From positions 1-64,000 of the forward strand of contig MGTT01000022.1 of NCBI GenBank assembly GCA_001799575.1: a DNA stretch of 64,000 bases. Direction: 5' to 3'. This document shows positions 8,152-16,897 of the stretch, piece by piece. The DNA is from Elusimicrobia bacterium GWA2_56_46 (GTDB taxonomy: Bacteria; Elusimicrobiota; Elusimicrobia; Elusimicrobiales; UBA9959). The position numbers and the translations under genes are program-made. Each line of letters starts with the position of its first letter. The first letter of the stretch is position 1. Below the pieces are notes generated by a model. The model saw only the letters and a program-made list of their open reading frames with translations, was not told where the DNA came from and searched no databases.

Positions 8152-8644
8152 AGCGATATTCAAACAATCCCGTCTTGGATTTCAGCCCATTCTTGCCCTG
8201 CAGCGCAATTTTGTTAAAATGCTCACACAGGAAATCAACGATTACCTGGTCTTTATGGTAGGCCTCACGCACCTGCCCAGACAGTTTGCTGGGGAGTGGT
8301 TTGTTGGTTTTTAAAACGATATTTGACTTGAGCTTTTCCGAATCAATCAAGCCATAGGAAGCCAATGTCTGCAACGCAACGTGCTGATATTTTGACAGGC
8401 GGGTGAAAATCTTGAGTGGGTCATAAATTTCATTGTAGGCATTTCTTTTTCCCGTTAGCATCTGTTTGTAACCAGAAAGACTCCTGTCGAATCTCATCTC
8501 GGAAAGCAGACCGGGGAATAAGAGATAAAAATCCAGAAGCTGTACCCGCTCCAAGGGGTGCGGTTCCGACGGTAAGTGCTCGAGAATCAATAAGAGCCGG
8601 AAAATACCGTTGTATAAATCAAATACGGGGTGATATATCAGCAT
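8138..8644 (-). CDS. ABC-3C system middle component (MC5-like)
   Basis: A 168-residue all-alpha/wHTH-like protein whose start (LIYHPVFDLYNGIFRLL) matches what I recall of ABC-3C middle-component family 5. In these systems the middle component bridges the ATPase and the effector/C-terminal component. Its ATG overlaps the stop of the upstream gene by one base (TAATG) and its 3' end overlaps the ATPase gene, so all three are translationally coupled. The central part (YNEIYDPLKIFTRLS) and the basic helix near 110-130 would fit a winged helix. Family number from memory; role from operon context. Confidence 0.75.
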   Translation of the reverse strand: MLIYHPVFDLYNGIFRLLLILEHLPSEPHPLERVQLLDFYLLFPGLLSEMRFDRSLSGYKQMLTGKRNAYNEIYDPLKIFTRLSKYQHVALQTLASYGLIDSEKLKSNIVLKTNKPLPSKLSGQVREAYHKDQVIVDFLCEHFNKIALQGKNGLKSKTGLFEYRYDPN

Positions 8645-9204
8645 TACTTAGTCCATTTAATATGACAGTTGCCTGTAAGGAAATAGAGAATCCCATTAAT
8701 TTCATCTGAACACATGTCGAGCATATTCTGCCCAAGCATCTTTTCGATGGGGTCTATGATCTGGCCTTGTATTGCTTGAGTCACTGCGGCTGGTGGCTGA
8801 TTTGACTGGATCAACGGATACACAGTGTTGCGATAACGTGTATATACTTCAGCAAGAAGAAAGAGGTAGATTTTCTGGGCGGATTCAAAGAACTGATACT
8901 TTAAAAGCTTTTTTGAAAACCGTTCTTTTGTTCTGGCAGCGAAATCTAAGAGGTCTGTTCTTTGTCCATTGGTTAACTTTGCCTCTAAGCCAATAACGTC
9001 ACCTGGAATGCGGCTGGCATAATGCTCCAAGTCCTCAATTAATTCTCTGACTTGCGCATTCCCCTCAATCTCCGCCTGCAACCTTTTATACAACTCTGCC
9101 AAATATTTGCTATCCGTGGGGACAACAATGGTTTTATTGATGTCACCACCAGCCATGTCTCCGCCGACAAAATTGCCCTGCTGATTTACTTTCGGATCAG
9201 ACAT
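8644..9204 (-). CDS. ABC-3C system C-terminal component with GN-GGD motif
   Basis: A 186-residue protein that begins with a polar, Gly-rich motif (NQQGNFVGGDMAGGDINK, residues 7-24) and continues as an alpha-helical domain of the ABC-3C C-terminal-component type (IYLFLLAEVYTRYRNTVYPL; DMCSDEINGILYFLTGNCH). In other systems this C-terminal domain is fused to a toxic effector such as a protease, nuclease or membrane domain. No such fusion exists here. The same motif recurs in the 51-residue membrane protein encoded 2 bases upstream, which suggests the effector is supplied in trans. No catalytic motif or membrane segment is visible. Confidence 0.72.
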   Translation of the reverse strand: MSDPKVNQQGNFVGGDMAGGDINKTIVVPTDSKYLAELYKRLQAEIEGNAQVRELIEDLEHYASRIPGDVIGLEAKLTNGQRTDLLDFAARTKERFSKKLLKYQFFESAQKIYLFLLAEVYTRYRNTVYPLIQSNQPPAAVTQAIQGQIIDPIEKMLGQNMLDMCSDEINGILYFLTGNCHIKWTK

Positions 9205-9206
9205 AG

Positions 9207-9362
9207 CTATTTATTAATGTCGCGGCCCGCCTGGTCGCCAAAAACCACATTACCCTTTTGATTAACAACGGATTTGCGGCTTTTGAATACGAACTTAAGC
9301 GCAATACCTCCAGCGATAATCCCGCCAATGATTTCCAGTATTGTTTTCAACGTATCCGACAT
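9207..9362 (-). CDS. 51-residue single-pass membrane protein of the ABC-3C operon
   Basis: A small gene too short for routine ORF calling. Residues ~5-26 form one hydrophobic helix rich in Ile and Gly (ILEIIGGIIAGGIALKF), followed by a basic stretch (KSRK). The C-terminal tail NQKGNVVFGDQAGRDINK is clearly related to the N-terminal motif of the next protein (NQQGNFVGGDMAGGDINK). The ATG at 9362 has a plausible ribosome site (AAGGGGG) and the stop lies 2 bases before the next start, so it is first in the operon. Glycine-rich single helices of this kind are common in membrane-disrupting defence effectors. I infer that it is the effector or membrane anchor, joined to its neighbour through the shared motif. 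Confidence 0.8.
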   Translation of the reverse strand: MSDTLKTILEIIGGIIAGGIALKFVFKSRKSVVNQKGNVVFGDQAGRDINK

Positions 9363-9458
9363 GGAACCCCCTTGTCCACCTTATGGGCCAATAAACTAGT
9401 TTTTCTACATACTTCAGGAGCAATTACCTATAAATATCCAATCGCGAAACACACCGCC

Positions 9459-10628
9459 TTAACGATTCCCTTTTGCTCGGTTGTGAGTCTTGCAAAGCAT
9501 CTGGCAGTTCTTTGCCGCTGTCGCGCCACCTTTGCTCCAAGCTGCTACATGGTCGGCATCCATTTCATTGAGCTTCCAAACCTTGCTCTTATTTGCATCA
9601 TGTCCAATAGCGCAATGCGGGCAATTTGATTCGTTTTTTTTCTCAGCTTTAGCGGTTTGTGTTGCATAAACTGCTTTTTTGGTTGCCTCATCAAAAACAC
9701 GGACTTCAAGCAATTTTGTGTCAACGGATCCGCCGAGAATATACTCAAATATTCCTTTGTGGTCTTGTATATACGGATCAGCATAGAGCTTTCGCAGATC
9801 AGCTGACACTTTCCCGGGGTCATATGCTTTCTTGTGATACTTTTCGTAAAGTCGCCCCCACTCAAGCCCACACATCTCGTTTTCCACATCGGCAAACACA
9901 GTAGAAACCCAATCAATCACACTATTGAAATAATTTTTTAATTCATTAATGTTTTTTTCAAAGCGATGACTACACATATAATCGCCAATATTACCTTTGC
10001 TTACCCAATCCAGCGCGCATTCCATAAATTCCTGCCGGTTGGCACTACCTTTTACATATGCGCTCCATTTTTGGATATTGGCGTTTTGGCTATTACTGAA
10101 CTCTTCTTTGCAAAGCGTCACATACGGGCCAGAATACACGGCGTTGAGCAGTTCTTGATTATTGAGCGGAACGCCGGCTATGTTGATTGTTTTGAACCAC
10201 TCTTTTATCTCGCTTTCAGTCCCTTCACATTCGTAAACAAGAAGTTTAGTTTCCAATATCTTCTCTTTTTTGTCTTTTGCCATTCCAGCAAAATACTGTT
10301 CCATCTTGTTTTCGTCTTTTATGGCAAATTTGTCAGTCACAAAACGTCCGGCACTTGTGATACGCTGTTGCCCATCCAGAACTTCGAGCCTGTCTCCAGA
10401 AACCTTATTAAAATAAATCAGACCTATTGGGTAACCTTTAAGCATTGATTCAATAACCGCAACCTCTTTTTTCCCGCCGTCAGAGGCATAAATATAGTTA
10501 CGTTGATACTCCGGCTGAATAGTTAGCTTGCCAGACAAACCAAACAGTCCCTTGCCCTCAAGTTCGTTATAGATAAACCCTTCGCAAATATCTTTGACGG
10601 TGATGCTAGTTTTTAAAGTTGTTTTCAT
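9459..10628 (-). CDS. DUF262 and HNH domain protein (GmrSD-like, restriction-associated)
   Basis: A 389-residue protein with an N-terminal DUF262/ParB-like domain, its DGQQR motif at ~97-101, preceded by [11 protein letters not shown]. The C-terminus is an HNH nuclease: a Cys pair in NCPHC (~338), then [12 protein letters not shown] and [13 protein letters not shown]262 domains in the GmrS family bind or hydrolyse nucleotides, and the HNH part cleaves DNA. Its start lies one base after the stop of the methyltransferase gene, so the two are coupled and probably form a modification/restriction pair. It carries both domains that are split or fused in type IV systems. The cleavage target is unknown. 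Confidence 0.85.
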   Translation of the reverse strand: MKTTLKTSITVKDICEGFIYNELEGKGLFGLSGKLTIQPEYQRNYIYASDGGKKEVAVIESMLKGYPIGLIYFNKVSGDRLEVLDGQQRITSAGRFVTDKFAIKDENKMEQYFAGMAKDKKEKILETKLLVYECEGTESEIKEWFKTINIAGVPLNNQELLNAVYSGPYVTLCKEEFSNSQNANIQKWSAYVKGSANRQEFMECALDWVSKGNIGDYMCSHRFEKNINELKNYFNSVIDWVSTVFADVENEMCGLEWGRLYEKYHKKAYDPGKVSADLRKLYADPYIQDHKGIFEYILGGSVDTKLLEVRVFDEATKKAVYATQTAKAEKKNESNCPHCAIGHDANKSKVWKLNEMDADHVAAWSKGGATAAKNCQMLCKTHNRAKGNR

Positions 10629-10629
10629 A

Positions 10630-11814
10630 TTATTTTTTCTTATGCCTTATAAAAATTCTTTTATACGCCATCTTTGCAACGTTGCCTTCATAATAACCAG
10701 CTGTTGGATTACCTTCCTGGTACGCTCCTGTGCCGCCAGCTTTGTAATAATCATCAACAAACTTTCTTGTTAAGCCTGGTGTTTTCTTGAATTTATCATC
10801 AATAAGACCATTATCGCTTGTGCCTAAAATCTCAAACTGGGCAGGATTATATTTATCCAAGAAACTAACGGGCACACCCATTACGCCGTCATAATCGCTG
10901 GGAATATTTTTGACAAAAGGAACATCTATTGCATTGTAATTGTCGTATTTTTTAAACGGTTTTTTTGCACTAAACTTTATAACATCTGCTTCTCTCATCA
11001 GCGGTAATGGCTTATGACGTCTGCCATGATCAAGATTTGTAAACCAGCAAGAATTCCCGAGCCTTGTGTAATCGCCAATGTAGCCGAGCCGAGCTGCCTT
11101 CTGCCTGTCACTCTCGGCAATCTCCGCACCATTTGGCACGGCAAAAACCATATCGCTCCCGTTTCCAGTCGCTCCGAGCCATAGCCTATTTGCTTTTATC
11201 AGCGGAAAGATTTCCTTGTATGTAATCGCATTCATGTTGCCGATAATTACAAACTGTTTGCTGTAGTCAAATAGCTGCATGGCATATTTTCGAAACAAAC
11301 TGAACGGCGGATTTGTCACCACAATATCGGATTGTTTGAGTAGTGTTATGCATTCATCACTGCGAAAGTCTCCGTCACCTTTAAGCGGTGTCCATTCGTT
11401 ATGTTTGTTTGCTTTTAACTGCTTGGCAACATCCTTCAGATTGAACTCGCCGTCGCCATCCATATCATGCACTTTATTGATAATAAACTTATTGGCGGTT
11501 GCCTTTGGACGACCTTTTGATTCTGTGGGAGCGTTGACGTCACCAAACAATTCCAATTGTGTGTTGGCAACGGGCGAGGGCTTGTAGCTGGTAGTGATAA
11601 GCTGTTTCAAACCAAGTTTGTTGAAATTGAGCACAAAATAACGAAAGAAATTACTCTCGAACGGATCATCGCAGTTGCAATACACCACCTTGCCGCGGAA
11701 CACATTGGGGTTGTACTCCAGATGCGCTTCAATTTCTTTCTGAATATCGCCGAACTGGGTATAAAACTCGTCGTTTTTTGCCCTTTTTGCGTTTGTAAGA
11801 TTACTATTTGCCAT
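10630..11814 (-). CDS. EcoRI-type adenine-specific DNA methyltransferase
   Basis: A 394-residue N6-adenine methyltransferase of the EcoRI methylase family. The family N-terminus is clear ([18 protein letters not shown]) and the catalytic motif IV is TNPPF (~176), with flanking IVV and SLFRKYA. It has a normal ATG at 11814 with ribosome site AGGGG. It is the first gene of a two-gene unit with the DUF262-HNH protein. Such methylases with DUF262 partners are recurrent in defence islands; methylation would protect host sites. Alternatively it is a solitary regulator with a nuclease guarding another process. Confidence 0.88.
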   Translation of the reverse strand: MANSNLTNAKRAKNDEFYTQFGDIQKEIEAHLEYNPNVFRGKVVYCNCDDPFESNFFRYFVLNFNKLGLKQLITTSYKPSPVANTQLELFGDVNAPTESKGRPKATANKFIINKVHDMDGDGEFNLKDVAKQLKANKHNEWTPLKGDGDFRSDECITLLKQSDIVVTNPPFSLFRKYAMQLFDYSKQFVIIGNMNAITYKEIFPLIKANRLWLGATGNGSDMVFAVPNGAEIAESDRQKAARLGYIGDYTRLGNSCWFTNLDHGRRHKPLPLMREADVIKFSAKKPFKKYDNYNAIDVPFVKNIPSDYDGVMGVPVSFLDKYNPAQFEILGTSDNGLIDDKFKKTPGLTRKFVDDYYKAGGTGAYQEGNPTAGYYEGNVAKMAYKRIFIRHKKK

Positions 11815-11833
11815 AGAATTAGCCCCTAAAATT

Positions 11834-11839
11834 ATTATA
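11834..11839 (-). promoter_or_regulatory. -10 TATAAT for the methyltransferase unit
   Basis: On the minus strand this reads TATAAT inside GCAATATAATAATT, 20 bases before the ATG at 11814. No convincing -35 is seen. The short leader fits the immediate ribosome site. Confidence 0.35.
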
Positions 11840-11918
11840 TTGCTTTGCGCGATTAATTGCTATTAAATTTCTGTTCTTTTGCTGTTAAACTGGGCAACCA
11901 TAAAAACAGTATACGATA

Positions 11919-12354
11919 TCAACCAGACAACGGTCTGTTGCGTTGGGAATGGGTGTTTTTGCTGCCTTTCGGTGTCCTGGGGGGGTAAATAGGCCGTATC
12001 ATAAATGGGCGGGAGCATTCTAAGGCGGGCCAGGCCGGGGGCGGCGGCGCCTCCCGAGCGCAAGACGCTCCCGGCCTGGCCCTCTTTCCCCGCAGCTCTC
12101 TCCCCGGTGGCTGCAAAACAGTAACAGAAAAGACCAGCGCGGTGGCCGCAGCAGCGGACGCCGAGCTGGTGTTTTATAATTACGGCTGCCACCTGTTCAG
12201 CCTAAGATAGAAATCAAAAACAGGCCCGCGCCGCGAGCGGTGCGGGGCCGCGCCGCGTGGCCACGCCCGCGACGGCTTCTCGCGGATAAGGAATTTATAA
12301 AGTTTCCTCGGGATGTTGCACGAAGTAGTTTCGAGCTTTATCCTGAAAACTCCG
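11919..12354 (+). ncRNA. Structured intergenic element, copy 2 (candidate RNA)
   Basis: Fills most of the 870-base gap upstream of the methyltransferase gene; no protein gene is credible here. It matches 2384-3145 block by block: a 5' hairpin (11919-11945); a 16-bp stem 12027-12042 with 12067-12082; an outer stem GGTGGC 12106-12111 with GCCACC 12188-12193; an inner hairpin closed by accagc 12133-12138 with gctggt 12165-12170 and capped by ccgc-agca-gcgg; and aggaa/ttcct 12289-12308. It lacks the ~280-base insertion of copy 1. Stem positions change in compensating or wobble-compatible ways while the strand aacagaaaag is unchanged. A degenerate AT/GC module follows at about 12370-12480. Transcription and strand are assumed. 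Confidence 0.55.
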
Positions 12355-12632
12355 AAAATTTTTGCCTTTAAAAAAATCGGGGGAAAAATAATTATTTTCC
12401 GCGCGCGCAGAATTAAAATTAAATATAAATTCCCAAGACCTGCGTCGGTGCCGTATCAGGAGCTATGCTCATCAGACGGCCAAGGTTTTTGAACTCCACG
12501 GAAAGCCGCCGCCTGCCTATACGGAAGTTCGAACCGATCTTTTTCAACTTTTCCCGGTTTTCCTCCGCTTTTCCGCCCTCCGCCAGTTCTCCGGCGTGAA
12601 GAACGCCGACAACGACAATGGCGGTAATGTAT

Positions 12633-12670
12633 GCAAAAAGAGCTGACTAAGATTAGTCAGCTCTTTTTGC
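12633..12670. terminator. Bidirectional rho-independent terminator
   Basis: A perfect 18-bp inverted repeat (gcaaaaagagctgactaa and its complement) with a 2-base centre. The arm itself carries an A5 or T5 run, so it works on either strand. It lies 16 bases past the stop of the secreted-protein gene on the minus strand and marks the right border of the defence island. Confidence 0.85.
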
Positions 12671-12685
12671 GTCCTTATAATTCGT

Positions 12686-13279
12686 TTACTTCGAGGCGAA
12701 AGGCTTTAATATTCCAAAACAGTTATTTTTTTCTTCTTCATTTTCATATCCTGTGGAATAGAAAGATTTCAGAAATACGCTTTCCCTAGTTTTCCTTATC
12801 ACAATAAGTTCCGCGGAATTCAATCCGGTTTCACTATAAAACACAGTTTCACCTTTGTCATCCACCATTGAGGGGATAGAAGACCAGCTTTCACCTCTAA
12901 CAGCACCAAACACAAGTTTGTTGTTTTCAATAAAAACTCTGCCTCTTTTATAGCTCTTTTCATACCGGCTTCCCATTTGGGCTGTAGTGTTAAGACAGTA
13001 TGTCTCAAAATAAAGATCCTGGGACATAGCCAGAAATTCTTCTTTTGTCAAAGGCTTTGCGGTATAGAACGCTTTCGCCAAAGCCGCTCTTGCCGTTTGC
13101 ATGGCGGTGTCGGCATTTTTATCATCGACGGCTTTCGACTCGGGAACGGAAAGTCCTGCTTCGCCTTTCCTGATCTGACCTTTCAGCTGACCCATGGTCG
13201 GAAAGTCCAAAGCGAATACGGGCGTGATAAACCCCGCGGCCACGGATAGAACCGCGACTTTTTTTATTGCTTTAATCAT
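12686..13279 (-). CDS. Secreted protein of unknown function
   Basis: A 197-residue protein with a clear signal peptide (basic KAIKK, hydrophobic core, cleavage near TPVFA-LD). The mature part is hydrophilic, has two Cys (C114 region and NNCFG near the end) that could form a disulfide, and no motif I recognise. The start at 13279 is supported by a strong ribosome site (AAGGAGAG). It is a single gene followed by a perfect terminator. It is likely periplasmic; function unknown. Confidence 0.75.
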   Translation of the reverse strand: MIKAIKKVAVLSVAAGFITPVFALDFPTMGQLKGQIRKGEAGLSVPESKAVDDKNADTAMQTARAALAKAFYTAKPLTKEEFLAMSQDLYFETYCLNTTAQMGSRYEKSYKRGRVFIENNKLVFGAVRGESWSSIPSMVDDKGETVFYSETGLNSAELIVIRKTRESVFLKSFYSTGYENEEEKNNCFGILKPFASK

Positions 13280-13366
13280 GGTATTCTCTCCTTAAAACTT
13301 GATTAATCGCTAAGAAATTGTAGCAGTTCCCGCAAAAGTCGGCATGGGCCATAAGACCCACTATAA

Positions 13367-13507
13367 TAGCGGAAAATAGAAAGCCACAAATCTATGGTGC
13401 CGTCAATGCCCGCGTCCTGTTTGCCGGTCGCCAGGCCCGAGATCTCGGCGACACCGGGCTTTCCCCCCACCGTCACTTTGCCCACGGAGATAATTATCCC
13501 CTGAGTC
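13367..13507 (-). pseudogene. Fragment of the 18738-19148 gene
   Basis: About 140 bases match 18926-19066 with roughly five substitutions. They encode the central block KVTVGGKPGVAEISG to LWLSIFRY, without the start or the C-terminal third. A short open frame continues by chance into unrelated sequence. This is a recent partial duplication, not a functional gene. Confidence 0.75.
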
Positions 13508-13605
13508 CGAATTCAATCAGCTACGATGTTACCGAAGGATTCCCCGACAGGCGTTCCGGCACAGTTGATGCCTGGATTCGTCACCCTTGAGACGGAGGCA
13601 GGAAG

Positions 13606-14880
13606 TCAAAAATAAAAGCGGAGCCAGAGATCCAGTTTGGCTGAAGCCTGACGGCCGCCGTATTCCGTGCCGCGGTCTCCGCCGGTGAGGACGGGCCAGG
13701 CGATAGCCTCGAAATCGGTGACGGGCTTGTAGCTTAAAGGCAGGCCGGCCAGCCAGCTGCCGTCGGCGGCGTTGAGCATAACGTAGGCGGACGGGGTGAA
13801 GTACACCCAGTTGAAGGGCTCCGGCCAGGACAGCTTAAGGTAAATATAGTCCCGCATTAAATTAGCGGACCCAAAATAGCTCCGGCTGACGGCCAGCGCC
13901 GAGGCCGCGGTTACGGAACTGCCGGAAACGGCGGCGTTGGCCAGGAAATCGTTATAAGCGCCGAACTCGCTTCGGGTAAGGCCCGCTCCGTTGCGGTAGT
14001 ATTCCAGCGTGGAGGTCAGGTTCCAGGAGTTCAGCCAGCGCAGGCCCAGCAGCCAATCCTCGCCGTCGGCGCGGCCCGCGGCGGCGGCGCCTGCGACCAT
14101 GGTATAGCGCGGCTTATTGGAGAACCGGCTGAACTCCCCGTGCGCTTCAAGGCTGGGGCCGAGGTTGCGGGAAGCGGCCGCGCCGTATTTCTCCGGGTTG
14201 ACGCGGCTGGCGTAGCCCATAAAATCTATGTCGGTATCCCAGGCCAGCAGGGAGAGTTTGGCGGCCAGATCGGTGGCGCGCGCCTCCGCGGTCTGGGCGT
14301 TAAGAGTTTCCGCCGCGGGCACAGCCGCCAGGTTTAAAGCGGCATTGGCCACCGGGGCGCCCGAGAAACTTTTTATATATTCATAGCCGAAGCTCATCAG
14401 CCCGGCCTGCGACAGCTCCGGGTTCTCCGGGTCTTTTTGCGGGTTCACATAACCGACGGGGTTAAAGGCATAGCCTTTGCCCCAGCTGTACATCCGCTTG
14501 CCGGCCGCCAGCACGGCGCTGTCGCCCAGGGCCAGGGTGCCGTAGAGTTCATGCAGGGAAAGGTCGTTGGAGGCCTCGCTGTAATACTGGGCGTAGGTTT
14601 TTGCGTGGAAGCCGGTCTGCCCGGCGCGGTAATCCCCGTTCAGATAAAGATCGGCGCGGTACTGCGACAGCGTGCCCGCCGGGGACTGGCCGTAATACTG
14701 CAGTTTATACAGCGGCGAGGAAGTCCTGGAGGATAACAGCGCATAGCGGGCGTCCAGGTTGCCGCTCAGCTCCAGCTTTTTCGGCGCCTCCTCCCGCGCC
14801 GGAATATCAAAGGAATAGTCCTCACCGCTGGCGGCGGGCGCCAGGGCCAGGGACAGCAGGAGCGCCGGGATCAATTTCAC
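13606..14880 (-). CDS. Outer-membrane beta-barrel (porin-like) protein
   Basis: A 424-residue protein with a signal peptide (ALLLSLALAPAASG) and a body of alternating polar/aromatic strands ending in a C-terminal Phe (LDLWLRFYF), the usual signal for the Bam machinery. Start is GTG at 14880, overlapping the stop of the upstream LolA-like gene (GTGA), so translation is coupled. It is the last gene of an operon with an ABC exporter and a LolA-like carrier. That suggests the barrel is the outer-membrane exit or acceptor for whatever the ABC unit moves. No specific family recognised. Confidence 0.75.
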   Translation of the reverse strand: MKLIPALLLSLALAPAASGEDYSFDIPAREEAPKKLELSGNLDARYALLSSRTSSPLYKLQYYGQSPAGTLSQYRADLYLNGDYRAGQTGFHAKTYAQYYSEASNDLSLHELYGTLALGDSAVLAAGKRMYSWGKGYAFNPVGYVNPQKDPENPELSQAGLMSFGYEYIKSFSGAPVANAALNLAAVPAAETLNAQTAEARATDLAAKLSLLAWDTDIDFMGYASRVNPEKYGAAASRNLGPSLEAHGEFSRFSNKPRYTMVAGAAAAGRADGEDWLLGLRWLNSWNLTSTLEYYRNGAGLTRSEFGAYNDFLANAAVSGSSVTAASALAVSRSYFGSANLMRDYIYLKLSWPEPFNWVYFTPSAYVMLNAADGSWLAGLPLSYKPVTDFEAIAWPVLTGGDRGTEYGGRQASAKLDLWLRFYF

Positions 14881-15611
14881 TTGCGCAGCCCTTCCAGCCG
14901 GGACATATAGCCGGTGGTGAACACCTCATCCTTGAATTCCCGCGCTTTCACCTGCGAATAGATCATCAGCGAGCGGTAGCCCTTATAGAGCGGGCTATAG
15001 GTCTCTATCACCGAGGGCCGGCTGAAGCCGCCGCCGAAATCCTTGAGCTCCTTGAATTCCAGCGTCTTTATCAGCATGCCGCTGGCTGAATAGCACTCGA
15101 TCTTTTCCAGAACCTCGTCTTTGGAGGCCCACATTTTCAATTTATCATAGGCCACGGTCTTGTTCCTGGCCTTCAGTTCCAGCAGATAGCCGACGGCGGA
15201 GGCGGAAGTATTTGCCACGCTGTATTCGGCGGCGTAGTCCACCTGCATGATGTCGGCGTTGTTGAAGACGCCGCCGGTGACGGACTGCAGGCTGGTAATG
15301 CGCATGGGCCGGCCCACGTTGGGGATATACAGCCACATATTCTCGCCCACGCGCAGGGTGCTGCGGCCTTTCTCGCTGGACGGGGCCAGATACAGCATGG
15401 CTATGGAATCGCGGCCCTTCTTGGCCGTGTAGAAAACGAACTCCTTTTTTTTGCCGTCGGGCTCTATGTTTACCAGCTTGCGGTACGCTTCGTAGCTGGG
15501 CGGCATCAGATTGGCGTCTATGCGCTTAAGCAGGGCGTCGCCGTCCAGGGCCAGAGCTGCGGCGGCGGGGCTCAACAGCGCCAGGGCTATAAACAATTTC
15601 ATGGCTTTCAT
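14877..15611 (-). CDS. LolA-like outer-membrane lipoprotein-sorting protein
   Basis: A 244-residue periplasmic protein with a signal peptide and the fold family of LolA/COG2834 (DGDALLKRID, NMWLYIPNVGRPMRI, LKMWASKDEVLEKIE, YSPLYKGYRSLMIYSQVK). These proteins shuttle lipoproteins or lipids from an inner-membrane ABC transporter to the outer membrane. The start has a strong ribosome site (TAAGGAG). Placement between an FtsX-type permease and a barrel protein supports a dedicated trans-envelope route, separate from the housekeeping Lol system. Confidence 0.82.
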   Translation of the reverse strand: MKAMKLFIALALLSPAAAALALDGDALLKRIDANLMPPSYEAYRKLVNIEPDGKKKEFVFYTAKKGRDSIAMLYLAPSSEKGRSTLRVGENMWLYIPNVGRPMRITSLQSVTGGVFNNADIMQVDYAAEYSVANTSASAVGYLLELKARNKTVAYDKLKMWASKDEVLEKIECYSASGMLIKTLEFKELKDFGGGFSRPSVIETYSPLYKGYRSLMIYSQVKAREFKDEVFTTGYMSRLEGLRK

Positions 15612-15622
15612 CGGGGGTCTCC

Positions 15623-16897
15623 TTATACGTGCCGCAGGGCTTCAACCGGCTCCATTCTGGACGCCTTCAACGCCGGCTGCAGGCTCGCCAGCGTGGAAAT
15701 GATCACCACCACGGTCAGGGACAACAGCATTTCGGCCAGCGGCACGGCCGGGGCCAGCATCAGGTCCATAGCGCCGAAAGTGAACTTCAGCTTTACGGCC
15801 TGCAGGAGCAGCAGTATGCCCGCCCCTGCCAGGCAGCCCAGCAGCCCGCTGAACAGCCCCAGGGAAAGCCCCTCCACCAGGAACAGCGCCAGTATTTTAG
15901 AAGGCGGCGTGCCTATGGAGGCGATGGTGCCTATCTCGCCTATCCGCTCGTAAACCGACATCATCATAACATTGAGGATGCTGACCAGCACTATAAAGAC
16001 CAGCACCAGGCGCACCACCAGAATGAGCAGCGCGACTATCCTGGCTATGCTGGAAAAAGGCGACAACTCCTCCCAGGAATGGGTCTCGAAACCGCCTTTC
16101 CCCGGTTTAACTTCGGAGCCGGCTTCGCCTTTCGCTCCAGGCAGGGCAGCGATGGTTTTTTTCAGCGCGGGATAAACTTTGCCCAGGCGCTTGAAATCCC
16201 TGAGCTTTACCGCTATCTCGGTTATCTCGCCGTCCTCTATGCGCAGCAGGGAGCGGGCATCGTCCAGATGGATATAGCCGTCCTTGCCCTGCGGGCCCAT
16301 GATATTCTCGGATACGCCCGAGAGCTTAAAGGTAATGCCGTTCACCGAGCCCTCTTTATTGGTGGCCACCAGCACCACGTCGTCGCCTACTTTCAAGTTA
16401 AGCCCCGCCGCGATAGTGAGCGGCAGCACCACGGAACCCGGTTTAACGAAAGCGGCCGGATCGGCGTCGCCCTGCTTTATCCTGCCCGGAAGGGCCGGGC
16501 AGACGCGGCTTTCCTTCTCAGGCGCCACGGCGGTCAGCCTTATCCCCGTGGTCTGGGCGAAGTTGCTGACCATGGCCCCGAAGCGGATGCGCTCGGAATA
16601 GGCCAGCACGTCGGGGTTGGCGTCCAGGATCCCCCGTATGGCGGCCAGGCCCTTTTCCGGGATCGCCAGGTCCAGCGGCAGATTGTCCATGGAACCGAGA
16701 TAGCCCTTTTTATGGATCTGCAGGTCGCCCAGATTGGAATTGGTAAGGATGCCGGTGACCTCGCTCCTGAAGGAATTGCCCACGCCGCCGAAAACTATCA
16801 CCAGCGCCACGCCCAGCGCGATGAGCGAGGACGTGAGCAGGGTGCGGCGGGTGTAGCGCAGCAGATTGCGCCAGGCTATTTTTATTATATTCTTCAT
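15623..16897 (-). CDS. MacB/LolC-type ABC transporter permease
   Basis: A 424-residue permease with the MacB/FtsX topology: one N-terminal membrane helix (~20-42), a large periplasmic domain (~43-280), then three helices at ~285-410. The N-terminus IAWRNLLRYTRRTLLTSSL is typical. It overlaps the ATPase stop by one base. With the upstream ATPase it forms a mechanotransmission-type exporter that extracts lipoproteins or lipids from the inner membrane or drives a periplasmic partner. Confidence 0.88.
   Translation of the reverse strand: MKNIIKIAWRNLLRYTRRTLLTSSLIALGVALVIVFGGVGNSFRSEVTGILTNSNLGDLQIHKKGYLGSMDNLPLDLAIPEKGLAAIRGILDANPDVLAYSERIRFGAMVSNFAQTTGIRLTAVAPEKESRVCPALPGRIKQGDADPAAFVKPGSVVLPLTIAAGLNLKVGDDVVLVATNKEGSVNGITFKLSGVSENIMGPQGKDGYIHLDDARSLLRIEDGEITEIAVKLRDFKRLGKVYPALKKTIAALPGAKGEAGSEVKPGKGGFETHSWEELSPFSSIARIVALLILVVRLVLVFIVLVSILNVMMMSVYERIGEIGTIASIGTPPSKILALFLVEGLSLGLFSGLLGCLAGAGILLLLQAVKLKFTFGAMDLMLAPAVPLAEMLLSLTVVVIISTLASLQPALKASRMEPVEALRHV

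Noticed and set aside
11863-12192. 109-residue minus-strand frame over structured copy 2
   Set aside because: Lies across the paired stems, and copy 1 has no corresponding frame.
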